In this document: positions 21,490-34,457 of the stretch, piece by piece
Numbering within the stretch: the first letter of the stretch is position 1
Layout: the number at the start of each line of letters is the position of its first letter
Origin: Symsagittifera roscoffensis
Lineage: Eukaryota > Xenacoelomorpha > Acoela > Convolutidae
Assembly: GCF_963678635.1 (NCBI RefSeq)
Contig: NC_087071.1
Location: forward strand, 47,598,889-47,662,888
Direction of reading: 5' to 3'
Length of the DNA: 64,000 bases
The notes under the pieces: generated by a model
What the model was told of the DNA's origin: nothing
Database searches by the model: none
Seen by the model: the letters and a program-made list of their open reading frames with translations, nothing else
Made by a program: the position numbers and the translations under genes

Positions 21490-22768
21490 GGAAGTGAATA
21501 GGCATGATTGTGAGTGGATGGAAACCATGCAGCCGTTGACCGTCACTGAGAGAACAGAGAAGAGGCCAGTGACCATTCGCAGTCGAGGTGTTGAACGGGA
21601 TTGCCGGTCGATAGTGAACCAGCTGGTGAACTCAATGCCGAGGTACGTCTTGTTGAGGACTTCGTTCACAGAACATTGGATATCGACCCAGGTCCAAGCC
21701 ACTGTAGAAGTCAGAGTCAAGTCGGAGTCCAGCTTCACGAGAAAAGTTCATTTCACGGATGCAAGGGAAGAGTATGAGCCGAGCTCGGGTTGTTTATCCG
21801 GGTACGAGACATTGTCAATGTCCGGGGAATCAGGCACCTTCGAGCCCGTACAGGACGATGTTAGGACAACAAAGGGACAGAATGTTGTCCGGGGAGTCCG
21901 ATTCAAAGCAACCACGGGACAGAATTTTGTCCGGGGAGTCGAGAAACATCACAAACAGATTGGAACATGATGATGGGGAATCAGTCAACTCAAGTGTTGA
22001 CTCGAGGCCCCAGTCCTGAGAGAACACCTCCGAGGCTACTTCCAATTATGATGTATCGGAGATTGCAATCCATCCTTTTTGTTGGAATGGAAACAGCGCG
22101 GGCTGGATCCGGAAATGCATCAAGATCCGGACAGAGACAGGTACACCTCCGATGAGGAGGGAACTGTAGTGGATAATGCCGCCAATGAGCTTGAGCTGAT
22201 GGCAGTTTCGAAACGCCCAACCAGATTACTATCACATGGTACGGTCGTCCGTACCAATTTGGAGCCATCTGTGCAGGAAGCAACACCTTTGAAGAAGATG
22301 GTGTGTCAAGTTGATGGACGATGCTCATGCTCCGGAGATAACGAGCGGGCAATTAAACGCGGTAAAGACGTATCTGAGAGCCAGATACCGGCTGTCGGAT
22401 CTCATAAGGGCTCAATGAAATGAGAGAATGACGAGCAATCTGAGGAAATGGATCAAGAATGGAGCACCTGACAAAAGAGATTGAGAAGAAGATACCTACA
22501 AGACCTTGAAGCAGTTCTATCTGAAGAGAAAAAATTTGTTGTACCTGAACAGAGACGGAATCGTAGCCTGTAAACGCAAGGAAGAGGACAAGGTCCTTTA
22601 CAAATCCAACTCAATAGTATTACCACAGTTATAATAGACCAAATTGCTCTTTCGTTCACATGATCAGATGGGCCATCAGGGCATGGACAAAAAGTACAAT
22701 AGGATACAGAAACGATTCGAATGGCCTGGTTTGAAGCAGGCTTGTGAAAATAAAAACTGGATCTCTGC
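21490..22768 (+). pseudogene. RNase H-integrase spacer and integrase HHCC region of element C, broken
   Basis: Corresponds to the long acidic spacer of A and B, with poor conservation and several frames. It contains repeated GGGACAGAAT-TTGTCCGGGGAGTC words at 21877-21940. The zinc-finger part of integrase (HDQMGHQG near 22665) is still visible. No intact ORF. Confidence 0.7.
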
Positions 22769-24371
22769 ATGCTTGTCGTGTCAACAGGCGAAGGACCCCA
22801 GGAAACCAGGAAACTAAGGTTCCCCCTGCAGTCAATAGAGTCAACGGGATTCAACGAAGTAGTGGAAATTGATCATCAGAAGATTTGCTTGACAGCCACG
22901 CGCTATAATCAGGTGCTGGTAATGATCGATCATTTCACGAAATATGCAGAAGCAGCCCCCTGCATCACAGCATCGGCAGATGAAACGTGCGATCACTTGA
23001 TAAATGTGTGGACAGCGATGCACGGCTGCCCCATCATATTCCAATCGGACAATTTTAAAGCGTTCGTGGATGATCTCAAGAAGGAGTTAATAAAGAGGTC
23101 GCAGGTGGTAGAGGCCCATTCGACCACTTATCATCCACAAACGAATGGCCTAGTTGAAAGGCGAAATCGCACACTGGTATCCATTTTGAGAGTTTATTGT
23201 TCACGCTACATGGATGACTGGGATAGACACTTGCCTCTAGTGATGGACGCTTACAACAGCACAGAGCATTGTACGTGAATAAGTCCGCATATGATGCTAA
23301 CTGGTCATGAAAAAGCCCTTCCGTTAACGTTCTTCTACCTTGTGTATGGAGAGAAGCAAACAACTTCGCAAACGTACGTGCGGGATGTTATTAGAAGACA
23401 GCAGGACCTCAATGACTTGTGCAGGAGGAATACGCAACAGGCGCAAATTAGACAAAAAAGGAGGTTTGATAAAAGGACAGCTGATGCGAAGGCCTACTCA
23501 GTTGGCGATTACGTCTGGGTGTTCCAGGAAGTAGTTCCATCAAAAGGAACTAGAATTACTAAAAAAATGGCGCGTTCCATTTCAGATAACAGAAGTGCAC
23601 CAAGGAGGTCGTTTTTACCGATTGAGCACCGGAAGAGCAGCTCATTACGAAAACATCAAACCGCACAATGCCTCATCAGAGGACTGGGGCATCCCAGCGG
23701 ACATGCAAGAGGGAGACTTTTTTATAGTGGATCCTGCTTGTGAAGTGAATGAAAGGGGTACGCGTGACAAAAACGACAGGAATGAGATGGTGGATAATTG
23801 CGATCTGCCACTGGACCTGGAGTTGACCGAGCGAGTGGAGGTGGACGACGAAACTCTACCTTATGCCGAAGAGGACTGGGACTGCCCAGAGCAAACTGAA
23901 ATTGACAAAGGAGTAGAACCTGAACTTCCTTTCACCATGGAGACACGGCAGGGCAAGAAAGGATGGAACAAGAGAAAGTGCAAACCGTATGGCGCGGATT
24001 TCGTCATAGACAGGATAGTTTTGAGTGATATAATGGACTCGCTGGTAGAACTGGATGAAGTAGCGGTGTTAAAAGAGATCGACTTGGTGAATGACATGGA
24101 TCTGGATAGGATCGACGATCGCTCCGAACCAGAAGGAGAGTTCAAACCAGAGGCAGAGCAGACTCATGAGCAAGAACTAACGAAATTGCGAGTGCTCGAA
24201 TGGCTCCGTGATCTGCCGGCAGATCCTAAAGAGACAATCTTGACGATCCAGGACGTCGATAAAGACGGCATCAAATACATTAGCCATGACATTACTGAGT
24301 CCAACTGGGTCGCTCCAGATGGCCCTCTACGCGTTCGGCAATCCAACCGCAATCTGCTCGACTTTGGGTGA
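22769..24371 (+). pseudogene. Integrase core and C-terminal region of element C, broken
   Basis: 22769-23278 encodes the integrase core with EIDHQK, IDHFTKYAEA, FQSDNFKAF (SDNG changed to SDNF) and NGLVERRNR. A stop at 23277 and shifts near 23560 separate 23291-23743 and 23595-24371, which carry the GPF-like module and the acidic tail. Similarity to A is high across the core. Confidence 0.88.
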
Positions 24372-25008
24372 TCGACGGGGACGTCGATGGACATTCTTGT
24401 CCCGGGCGTGGGGGTAGGACTCACCCACAGCTAAACCTGATCATAAAAAAATTGAAATCGGCAAGGGAAACCGGAGAACTGGAAACAGAAGGCGAGAATG
24501 CTAAAAACCACCTTTTGAACGAATTTTGGGATCTTATTTTGACCTGCCAAACCATTATTTAAACAATATCGTCATAACGGACAACACTTTCATACTCACG
24601 GAACGTACATGTGCTATAGCGATAACCGCGGATGTAAGCTTCAAAACAGCACTAGCGGCTGACTTCAAAAGAGAGCATAAGAAAATCGAGTTTTTATGGA
24701 AACAGAGGCCTGGTGTGGAAAGGATGATAGCGCCGCCCCCTTTTGCATCACAGATATCGGGGAAATATTTGTGTTTCCTGGTTACGAAGTCCACTGATGA
24801 GCAACACGTAAATCCAGAGAGCTTAGTATTGGCCTTGACTCGACTTAGGAATTTTCTGGTTGAGAGAGGAGTGACCTCTCTCTCGTTACCAGTCTATGAT
24901 CCCAATAGGGGAAGCTACATTCGAGAGAGTTATATTGTACACGTGATATTTTCAGAAACTGGCATAGAGGTTTACTTACATAAAAAGTACTATCTGAGCA
25001 TATGCTAG
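24372..25008 (+). pseudogene. C-terminal macro-like module of element C Gag-Pol
   Basis: 24563-25008 encodes a module that aligns end to end with the last ~150 residues of A and B: AIAITADVSF, GKYLCFLVTKS, LTRLRNFLVERG, SLPVYDPNRG and a similar KYYLSIC terminus. The upstream join (VGVGLTH region near 24415) is out of frame. Retention in this diverged copy shows the macro-like module is an old, stable part of the lineage. Confidence 0.75.
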
Positions 25009-25451
25009 GAGTTGCATTTGGTGATAATAGATTTTTAATAAGATCACTTAATAGGCATTAGGATTAAGTTTTATGTCAGCTACAAGGGATTATGTTTTTA
25101 TGTAATAGGGTAGATATGTGATGTTTATGTCTTATGTTATTGTTAGGGTGTGTTTTATCTGTTGTCTGTATCATAAAAGACCTGGAACACTCCAGGTAGT
25201 GAAGGTGACAGCGCTCATTTGTGCTACCTTGACGAGGACGCAGGTGGACGATCCACCTTGGTGCTAAATTTTTAATCAGGAACAAGAAAAAAATTCAATG
25301 GATAGTTTTAAAGATCTGAGGAATGTTTTATCTAGAAAAAGTGACGGTTTTAAGTCGTGACTTGCTTTTTAGATCTTGATTGATCAAATTTTGTTTGTTG
25401 AATCTAGCAGACAAGAAGGAACTCGACGACACGAAAATCAACACGATAGAA
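25009..25451 (+). other. Interval between gag-pol and ORF2 of element C
   Basis: Non-coding, AT-rich. Carries an acceptor-like TTGCTTTTTAG/ATCTTG (AG at 25371-25372), at the place of the B acceptor TGTTTTCAG/ATCAAG. Confidence 0.65.
25361..25372 (+). promoter_or_regulatory. Candidate 3' splice acceptor upstream of ORF2 (element C)
   Basis: CTTGCTTTTTAG followed by ATC, 79 bases before the ORF2 Met at 25452. Matches in position and flanking ATC to the sites in A and B. Confidence 0.4.
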
Positions 25452-26629
25452 ATGGGTCACACCAGTGAATTAATGGAGTTCCTCTCAGCGAGTCTAGGAG
25501 CGACTCGAGACGAGATCTATCAGCGGCTGATTGATTGTGACTTTACACGAGAAGACCCGGGACTGGCGATGTTTGTGGTCGCGCTCCTGAACGCGTTGAC
25601 ACGAGAGGGTCGATGGAACCGCCCCACAGAAGTGGCGTTGATGCTGGCCTTCGGCGAGTCTGGGACCACCGAGAGAGGTCGAAACCGATTGATGAGATGG
25701 CGGCGAGGAGAAATGTCTGGCCACGATTTGGCTGGTGAGCCGGGACTAGGCGAGCAGAGAGATCACCGGCTAAGTGAGACGCCCCTACCTGTTCAACCTG
25801 CACAGCCGCTCATCGGAGCAAAGAGACTATGTGATGAGCCGGGCCCGTCACATTCAGTAGACTCTCCAACTGCTGCTCCCCTTCTGAAGAGAGTGAGGGT
25901 GAACGAGATAGAGATACAGATCTCGGAGACGATCGAGACGTTAGAGAAGGAAGAAAGGGATCAGAATGAGCTGTGTGCCAAACTGCAGGAACACAGGGCA
26001 TTAGCTCGAGAAAGGGACGAATGGAAAAAGAAGTTCGAACACCTGCAAGTGGCCTACAGGGAAGAAGAAATAAAACACCTGAAGAAGCTGTATATGGCGA
26101 AGTGTCGCCGGAGGTTCTGGGGACGATGAACTCCTCGGAGGGATCCAGGGACACACGCACCAGGACAAGGGTACAGGAGCTGTGCGCACCGAGAGAGCCC
26201 GAGGCTCCTCAGCAGACATCGCAACCAGCTCCCAACCCGAAAAATTCGATACCAGACCCCTCAGACACCTATCTCGCTCCTCAGTTCCAAGAGTCGTTCA
26301 ATCAGGTGGCCAGAGCAGCTATGAACGAGATCAATAGGACCACTAGCCGGACGCTGGGTAGGGTCGTCCCTTCCCAACGCTTTGATCGTTCTTCAAGCAG
26401 CTCGGAGCGAATACCACGAACTGAAGTACCAACAGAGATTGCGCATGGCGGGACGAGTCAGAGATCTCGCGTAGTTGATATTAGAAAGAACCTAACGGTG
26501 CGCAACCAGTTCGTGAAAACGGCCGCGGAGCATCCTCGAGCTTGTTTGAATGGCATGGGTTGGAACCCCGCCATAAGCAACCAGGCAATTCCCTCAGGGA
26601 GTCGTCATTTGGTTATAGGGGACAGTTAA
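25452..26629 (+). pseudogene. ORF2 N-terminal part of element C, broken
   Basis: The Met at 25452 (MGHTSEL) opens a domain alignable with B's MADRFWK start (pattern DEIY.RL.D.D / DELY.CL.D.D, then TEVALM / TEAVLM). A Lys/Glu-rich coiled coil follows (about 25900-26120). Frame changes from 25452-26129 to 25973-26629. The segment ends at HLVIGDS then a stop, the first block of an SGNH hydrolase. The function of the N-terminal domain is unknown. Confidence 0.7.
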
Positions 26630-26971
26630 GTGAGGGATCTGAACGAGATCTTTGTCAACGGGCAGACTACTGTCCTAACTTTAGTACCACCAAATGGCGA
26701 GTGGGAACCCCTACTGGTCTGCCTTTTGAATGAAATGAAGGAGAAGTACAGACCCAGACTTTGGTTCTTTGCACGATACCACAGAACCCGGAGGTGGGCA
26801 CGCCGGTTGCTGATTTTATGAATGGTAACGTGACCCGGTGGAACGAGATGACTCGCAGTCTGGTAAGGAGTAACACCAGCGAGCTGCGACTCATGGATCT
26901 GGAAAACACGCTGCGCATGATCGATCACCTCGCACTTACCCGGGATGGTATACACTTCCACACCCAGTAAG
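26630..26971 (+). pseudogene. SGNH/GDSL hydrolase domain remnant, element C ORF2
   Basis: Continues from IGDS at 26618-26629. The LVLCTIPQNP strand and the final DGIHF block (near 26940) align with the intact domain of B. The GTND block is not recognisable, and a stop after IGDS plus frameshifts break it. Catalytic Ser and His blocks are visible; the domain is not functional here. Confidence 0.7.
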
Positions 26972-28915
26972 GGAGGCATTGGATAACCGACGTGCTCCAG
27001 ACGCAGTTGAGGGAAATGGAACTAGAATTGAGGACAACCAGCTCACTGGCTCGGACCAGTTCGACTGGAGGAGGTAGAGTGAGGGGTAACGTGCCAGAAA
27101 CACTCGCTAATGGCCTCGGGCCCCTGGCAATGGAAACGGGTGCAGCCGCTCCCGTTGCTCCAAGCTCGGATGTGAGAGAAAGGTTGGGCACTGCTCCTCT
27201 CCCTAGAAGACAACCGTTGGAGAGCCGACTTGGGAGATCGATTGATCAGAATCAACCTAGGCCCCATACCGTGTCTAGGACAAGTGATCCGCCCACTACA
27301 GCAACTCCTGCCTCGACAGCAAGCCAGTCGACGAGCGCCATGCCGTTGGAGGGAGTTGAGCCAAGTAGCGTGCTGCTTTGGAACCGTCCAGATCCCAGCA
27401 ATTGGGACAATATAAGATGGACATGTCAGCGAGACTGAACATGGGCACATTTACGTGTCGAGAGGATCCAAGGAGGATGATCGGCGGAGATGGTCCCACA
27501 GTGTCGCGATTATATCGAGTACCAGGCGTGGATTGGCTGTTAGCGGAACAAGAACAGTTTAGCTCCGCGATTACGCTCAGGTACGTGGACCTTAATGGAT
27601 TGCCTCAAGACAATTGGATAGGAGGCATTGGATAACCGACGTGCTCCAGACGCAGTTGAGGGAAATGGAACTAGAATTGAGGACAACCAGCTCACTGGCT
27701 CGGACCAGTTCGACTGGAGGAGGTAGAGTGAGGGGTAACGTGCCAGAAACACTCGCTAATGGCCTCGGGCCCCTGGCAATGGAAACGGGTGCAGCCGCTC
27801 CCGTTGCTCCAAGCTCGGATGTGAGAGAAAGGTTGGGCACTGCTCCTCTCCCTAGAAGACAACCGTTGGAGAGCCGACTTGGGAGATCGATTGATCAGAA
27901 TCAACCTAGGCCCCATACCGTGTCTAGGACAAGTGATCCGCCCACTACAGCAACTCCTGCCTCGACAGCAAGCCAGTCGACGAGCGCCATGCCGTTGGAG
28001 GGAGTTGAGCCAAGTAGCGTGCTGCTTTGGAACCGTCCAGATCCCAGCAATTGGGACAATATAAGATGGACATGTCAGCGAGACTGAACATGGGCACATT
28101 TACGTGTCGAGAGGATCCAAGGAGGATGATCGGCGGAGATGGTCCCACAGTGTCGCGATTATATCGAGTACCAGGCGTGGATTGGCTGTTAGTGGAACAA
28201 GAACAGTTTAGCTCCGCGATTACGCTCAGGTACGTGGACCTTAATGGATTGCCTCAAGACAATTGGATAGGAGGCATTGGATAACCGACGTGCTCCAGAC
28301 GCAGTTGAGGGAAATGGAACTAGAATTGAGGACAACCAGCTCACTGGCTCGGACCAGTTCGACTGGAAGAGGTAGAGTGAGGGGTAACGTGCCAGAAACA
28401 CTCGCTAATGGCCTCGTGCCCCTGGCAATGGAAACGGGTGCAGCCGCTCCCGTTGCTCCAAGCTCGGATGTGAGAGAAAGGTTGGGCACTGCTCCTCTCC
28501 CTAGAAGACAACCGTTGGAGAGCCGACTTGGGAGATCGATTGATCAGAATCAACCTAGGCCCCATACCGTGTCTAGGACAAGTGATCCGCCCACTACAGC
28601 AACTCCTGCCTCGACAGCAAGCCAGTCGACGAGCGCCATGCCGTTGGAGGGAGTTGAGCCAAGTAGCGTGCTGCTTTGGAACCGTCCAGATCCCAGCAAT
28701 TGGGACAATATAAGATGGACATGTCAGCGAGACTGAACATGGGCACATTTACGTGTCGAGAGGATCCAAGGAGGATGATCGGCGGAGATGGTCCCACAGT
28801 GTCGCGATTATATCGAGTACCAGGCGTGGATTGGCTGTTAGCGGAACAAGAACAGTTTAGCTCCGCGATTACGCTCAGGTACGTGGACCTTAATGGATTG
28901 CCTCAAGACAATACC
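26972..28915 (+). repeat. 649-bp tandem triplication inside element C ORF2
   Basis: Three consecutive copies start at 26972, 27621 and 28270, each GGAGGCATTGGATAACC; period 649 bases. Only a few substitutions separate them (for example GCGGAACAAG/GTGGAACAAG, CTCGGGCCC/CTCGTGCCC). Each encodes WITDVLQTQLREMELEL and a Ser/Thr/Pro-rich linker, which follows the SGNH domain in B once (WLNDVFQGHLNTLEADL). As 649 is not a multiple of 3, the triplication breaks the frame. An assembly artefact is possible but the substitutions argue against simple duplication of reads. Confidence 0.95.
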
Positions 28916-29625
28916 TTTGGGCCCTTGAATACTCGATCTCCTACGGACGTCTGTCGGAGACCCAGAGAACTGACACCAACTGCTCGGAAGGTTAAGTTTC
29001 TGGCAGAGAATAAGCCTAACAACAAGCATCACAAGATGTACAGGCAGTTCGCTAAACCACCCGGACAGGCGCTCGGTGAGTATTCGAAGGTTATCCCCGA
29101 GCGACCTCGGTGGAAGGCAACGACAAGAGATATGCGGGACTGAAGGCACCAGTCGGTGACAGCCTGTTTGCCGCCTATGATCCCTTGGATATAAAGGCTG
29201 CCAAATACCCGATAGTGGCCAGTTCGGATTACCTGTACACGCCTCGTTCTCTCTTTTGGCCCGATGTGATTTTTTTGACGGCGCCTAAGTTGGACTGTGG
29301 ACAATCAGCAGGCACGACGATAAGTTTGTGAAGGATAGTCAGCATGGAGACACGGGTGATAGTAATTGCCGGCTCGAATGACCACCTGCAGAACAGAGGG
29401 TTGTTGTCCAGTCTGACGGATGGGTCGATCCCGAGCAATGAAGTCATAGGTGAGGCGATAATGACGTTGCTCTCAGCCATGGCCGAGGTGGAGTCATCAA
29501 TACAACGACACTTCACTAAGAATGTGAAAGTCATCTTTGTGTTGTTACCTGGGTACGCCACAATGCCAGAACCCCTTCAGTTTGTGTACACGATGGTCAC
29601 AACGATAGCAGAGGGTTGATTCAGT
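28916..29625 (+). pseudogene. Second SGNH-like domain remnant, element C ORF2 only
   Basis: 29110-29331 reads APVGDSLFAAYDP (block I-like GDSL), and 29344-29619 reads VIVIAGSNDHL (block III-like GxND) and FVLLPGYATMP. Both lie in one frame with stops at 29329 and 29617. Element B lacks this segment: its ORF jumps from 49757 to FVYAVLILIAEG-like sequence, equivalent to 29580. I infer a second hydrolase-like domain lost in B. A terminal DxxH block was not seen, so this is tentative. Confidence 0.45.
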
Positions 29626-31202
29626 GTGATAATACCCGCGCCAAACGGGACGGTGGACCCCAACAACTACTACCCATCCCGATCCGAGCTTCCTGCAGTT
29701 TGGGCTGACATTTCCAACGCCATACAGGGACTCAAGGATTGTAGCACAACTCGGTTGGTGCTGGTTGAAGTCCTGGGGTTGGAGGTGTTCAACTTCCCCA
29801 GGTTGCTGAAGTTGAGGTCCGGGGTAGATGATGATCAATTGTTGGCACAACAGGTAGCCAATGACCTCTGGTTCAGACAAATGGATTGCGCGGAAAACGA
29901 ACAGGGAAGAGCAGTCAGAAAAATTTTGACATCGGCGGAAGAGGATCTCATGGCACTGGCTTTGCGGACGAAGTCACACACATCAGCTCATAGTTGTACT
30001 TGTCATCGAGATTGTGTACCTTGAGAGAAGACGCGTTCGGGCATGCACCGGCTGTAATCAAAGAGATACACGAGTATCCCAAGAACTTGTCGAACGAGAG
30101 TGAGTTAGCCGGGGGCATGCTGTTACAATTGATGCAGGACGTGAACACGAAGTCATTGGATATGTTCCAGGTTGATATTTTGGCCACGAGGGCACAATAC
30201 GAACGATCATACGCTATCTTCGTTGGCGGGTGGAATGGGAGTGGGATGGACGACATCCTTCCTGTCAACGTGCTATCCGAGGGCCTCCCGGAACCTGATC
30301 GCGAGCTTTGTCAAGGATATCCGGAATCTGTCGATCGGCCTGATATTAGCCTTGTACGTGACATTTGGTCACGAGAATTTCGTGAAGGGACCTGCGATCT
30401 CTTCACCCAAGCGTTGGCAGATCTGAGATTGGACGGACTCCTGACTCTGATTTCCATGACCTACGGTCGACTGGGTGATTTGCTTGTGCTGTTGCGTTAC
30501 CCTGAACAACTCCAGGGACCAAGTCGTGAGTTCAATGCACAGTTGGAAACCGCCTCGCTCAGGAAGATGAAAGACTTGAGGACTCTCTTGCTCCAATATC
30601 TGTTGCAGCTGAACAGAAGCGTCACGGGAGAAGATAAGGTGGCGACGGACGCGGGTGAGTGTAAGCAGTATTGTGGCATGCCCTTGCTGACAGATTTGGC
30701 TGTCATGATGCGGATCGATCCGTTGGCTCTGATTCATGGATTGTGGGAATTCGTCACGGTGGTGTATGGACCCGTGATGTCATTCGTGTTCCCGGTCGTA
30801 CAAGTAAAGGCATACAGGAACTCGGTGTTATATGTCAATCTTGTCTCGGTTGTGGATTGTTCCGTGCTAAATTGGGTAGAACAGAAGGAGCTGAGAGCGT
30901 TGGCCAGCGACGATGTGTTATTCGGAAGAATACCGGAGCCGGGTTGGGTGCCGATGGACTTTAACAATCATTTCAAAAGCCGAATGGGCCGCGAGAAACT
31001 TTCCCATGTCCAGTTCAATCCCAAGCTTTGGAATCTGCCGCCAGTGGTGAAGGATTCAGGAGAGGCGATGCTAGTCCCACATTGGCGGGAAGCATACGCA
31101 CACGTCAGAGAGAACCAGCATGAGCTACTTTCTAGGTCCAGGCCGCTGCCGGACCAATGCCCCCGATACCCACCGATAAGGAGGATGTTGTTGGGAGTCT
31201 GA
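29626..31202 (+). pseudogene. ORF2 central region of element C (matches B 49772-51466)
   Basis: Two frames (29626-30024 and 29994-31202) together align with the 564-codon ORF of B: WADISNAI, DLWFRQM, GEDK, GMPLLTDLAVMMRIDP, YGPVMSFVFP, KLWNLPP and RRMLLGV. A hydrophobic helix (LSIGLILALYVTFG near 30320, another frame) matches IILLLALYLVYP of B. No known family recognised. Confidence 0.72.
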
Positions 31203-32392
31203 TCTCCCGCCATTGCCCCTCGCATCGGAGCGGCTCGTGATGCGGAGAAGAGAATGCTCAAATGGAGTGAAGGGATGGAGCCGTGCTTCATAATTGGAAC
31301 GCTGCGGCCATGCATAAGTTTGACTTCAAGTTTCCTGATGCTTGGAGCCGGAAGAAGATCAAGACACCACCTTCCAGGAGACCGGAGGTCTCGGCTGATG
31401 TGTGGAATGATGTGTATGCCCCCACAGATGATTTATCACGATTGAAGTGGCCAGGGGAGGTGAATGTAATTATACTGGAAGTGGCAAAAGAGTGCAGAGG
31501 AGGCACGTACATAACGGTGGATGATCTGGCGCTACATGGCGAGGATTCGGTAGTATTCCTGCTGGATGACGAGTTGTTCTATAACGCAGGGGACCTAACC
31601 GTACCGGCGCGGCTGGACTCGGGCATGGATACGCGACAAGGCCCTTCGGGACCTGAGCCAAAACCTGATACAAATGACGACGAACTGATGAATCAGGACG
31701 ATGGTCATATAGAGAGAAAGGGAGAGAAGTCGTGTGGAGTGGACCTAGGTGCATTGGAGAGAGACTTGCTGGAGTACCAGTTTAGTGAAGATGACGACGG
31801 GGAAGTCGATGGTGATCTATTGCTAATGACACTATCGTCGTTCATGTCCCCTACGAAGGAGGCGCCGGCTAGCTTATCCCCAGTGGACCCAATAAGCCTG
31901 GCAATGGACTACCGGAGTAGGGACCTACAGAAGCTGCTCCATGAGTCACCAAGGAGGAGGAAGATTGAAGAGACTATGAGGGTATCCTTCCTGAGCACGC
32001 TGCCGGAAGAGGAATGGGAGAGATACCAGAGCGAATTTGAACGTAAGACAGGAGTAACCTGGAGCCGAGTGGCCTTCATGGGGAGGACATGGGACGTGAT
32101 ACGTAGATACGGGACGCAGTCTGTAATGAAGGTGGGATTAAACCAACCCATCATGCGCGAGTTTCTAGAGAAAATATTGAACTCCTTAGAGTCTGAGGTT
32201 CTGACGGAGTCAGTTACAGAGGACAGTGCCGATGATCAGCAGATCACGAGGAAGTTACCTGTCAGACGAGCCAAAAAAAGGGCTGAAGTGGTTGAAAGGA
32301 AAGACAGGAAGCCGAGCCGTGAACCAGAAAGTGGTGAAGTGAAAAGCCAGCACTGTGGTGGCCTCGTTGGCAAGAGTAGCTCATTCAGGTGA
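31203..32392 (+). pseudogene. ORF2 region of element C (matches B 51467-53000)
   Basis: A 369-codon frame (31283-32392) rich in Asp, Glu, Pro and Ser. The part EEEWERYQSEFERKTGVTW is alignable with B just after its TGA at 52193 and is open in C, showing that the B stop is a lesion. A frameshift near 31280 and a stop at 31200 break the join with the previous region. Confidence 0.65.
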
Positions 32393-34457
32393 AAGTGCGC
32401 AAGGAGATGGTGCGACGCTGGCCGGGGGAGAAAAAGAGAACCTGATACCCCCTATGCTATTGGTAGGTTTGACCACAACGGCCACGAAATCGAAGAAAAA
32501 TGCACGGACTCTGGCGGATACTAAGCTAGAAATGGAGGTCATCAGTCAGTGTGGATTTGGAGGACTTGATCATTACAAACCCTCGCGAACCAACATGGCC
32601 CGGATGAAGCTGGAGGGACAACTCGACGTGGTCGAGTATAGTCGAATCACTGTGCCAGACTCGGTCCACGTGGGACATCCGTCAGGAGATGCTGTAGGCG
32701 AGGAATTCCGCGAGAGGGCACCTGATGGCTTGGAACGAGAAGCGAGTCATGCAGGAGTATCTGGAGGAGCTGACGGAGAACTCTTACTTAAATAGGAAAG
32801 AATACGGCACGGTGATGTCCTCGGCAAACTAAATCGGGCTGAAAAAAACTGCTAGAGATCTCTTGGAGGGCGGCCCTGCAAAGATACTTCGACGAGACGA
32901 TGCATGCGCCTGCGACGGTGGCAGGATACCTGGCTTATCAGTGTACAAGAACTTACTTGCAAATACGATTGGCCTGGTGTTTGATGGAAATCAAGAAGGC
33001 GGAGTAGGAAGCCAACAACGACTCAAAATCAAAGGAACAGGGACTGGAATTGATGGAAGCCCTGCGAATGTTGATTTCTAGAGACGATTCTGCGATAGCC
33101 TGGGCTAGGCGTAAGGATGCCATTTGCTTCGTAAGGTTCGTGGTGGATCGTATCCCCACTCTTGTGTTGGGAGAATGCATAAAAACTATTCGGCAAGGGG
33201 GAGTTGATTGTGAACGAAACTTCCTGAGGGCACTCCTGGAGCTATATCAGGACAGTACTTGATTTCTGGGTTGAGCGAGTCAAGGAAACTGGCATGTTGA
33301 TGGTGGAACAACCCAAGCTTGGAATTGTTTTGGAAGAACGAATGGTCGAACCCTCGGTCTTGAGCTGAAGGGGCAAGTGAGTTTTGATTGTGGTTCTTGG
33401 GACGGTCCCTTGAAAACCAGCTTAGTAACCATGTGGGAATTCATGAAGCTTTCTTGGTGTCCACATCCAAACGCCGGTTTGATCTGGGATATGACGGCAG
33501 ATATTACGTTGGACTTGGATGATGACGCGAGTTTACATGATCTGGCCATGATACACCATCTGCTGGCCATGAGCGTAACGAAGCAGAAGAACAACCCATC
33601 CACGGAACCATCCGAAAGAAATCCATAGAGAGACGAGCTGAGACAGGGCACCTGTCTAGCTCACAGTAATGGAACGGACGGACATGTGTGCGACTCTGAA
33701 CATTGCTTGATTACGCTGAGCGGGCAGCATCGCCAATTGGCACAACTGTATGGGAGGTTGAGCATGTCGGATAAGAGTGGAATGGAGTTGATCGCGGACT
33801 GTCATGGAGTAAAGGAAGTGAACCTGATCACTGCCTTGGGATTCTACAGCATGACGAGCTCGATAGAATCACTGGAACGCCTGGAGCGTGCCCATGGGCT
33901 AGTGAGATCCCTCAGTGTGGAAGTATTCCGTGGAGCACTACAGACAGAGCAAAAGATTGGAGGCTGGCGAGAAGCTCTGGAAAACGAAATGAATTTGAAA
34001 GACAGCGAGGCCTATCATAGACCTACTGGCTCGAAATATTTGGCGTGTTCGAGCTTTGCACCATATTGCAGTAGTAGATACACTACGCACATGGTGGTGA
34101 TGGATGCGAGGACACAGCAGGTGTTGGTTGACCAACTCTTCTCTGTGGCAAAGAGCGTGAGGTTGGCCAGAATGTCGAAAATGTCGTATGATTTTTTTGG
34201 CGAAGATCATTCGGGCCGTCCCGAAGAGATCTGAAGGCGAGTTGCAGGACGCACTGGGTGAAGAGCTTATGAGATTGAACGAGGGTAATGTGAATGAATT
34301 CCAGAAGCAGAAAGCGAGTGGAGCGCTACCCACTGAATTCCCCACCATAGAAGAAAAGGACGATGTGCGAAGAATAATGATGGAAGTGGAACCGTTGCTG
34401 GGAGCCTCAGGGTATCGGACCCGAAGGAACATACTGATGACCCATGGGAAGCATCCT
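32393..34457 (+). pseudogene. ORF2 C-terminal region of element C, broken and cut by the gap
   Basis: Fragments in several frames align with B 53100-54960: ARRKDAICFVRF (33090), SWCPHPNAGLI (33460), a Cys/His cluster near 33650-33705 (C...GHVCDSEHC), LITALGFYSM, SLERLERAH and KSVRLARMSKMS. About 150 codons present in B between the first two are missing. The frame ends at THGKHP next to the N gap; ~250 further codons are absent. Confidence 0.7.

Larger units (their letters stand above)
13813..34457 (+). mobile_element. Element C: degraded, diverged relative of the A/B family
   Basis: Contains a leader-like region, broken gag-pol (17484-25008), an interval and a broken ORF2 (25452-34457) in the same order as B, but with clearly diverged proteins, so it is a second family or old lineage. 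Protease and most RT are deleted. No LTR could be assigned; the 5' limit is set only by the end of the solo LTR, and the 3' end runs into the N gap. Confidence 0.75.
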
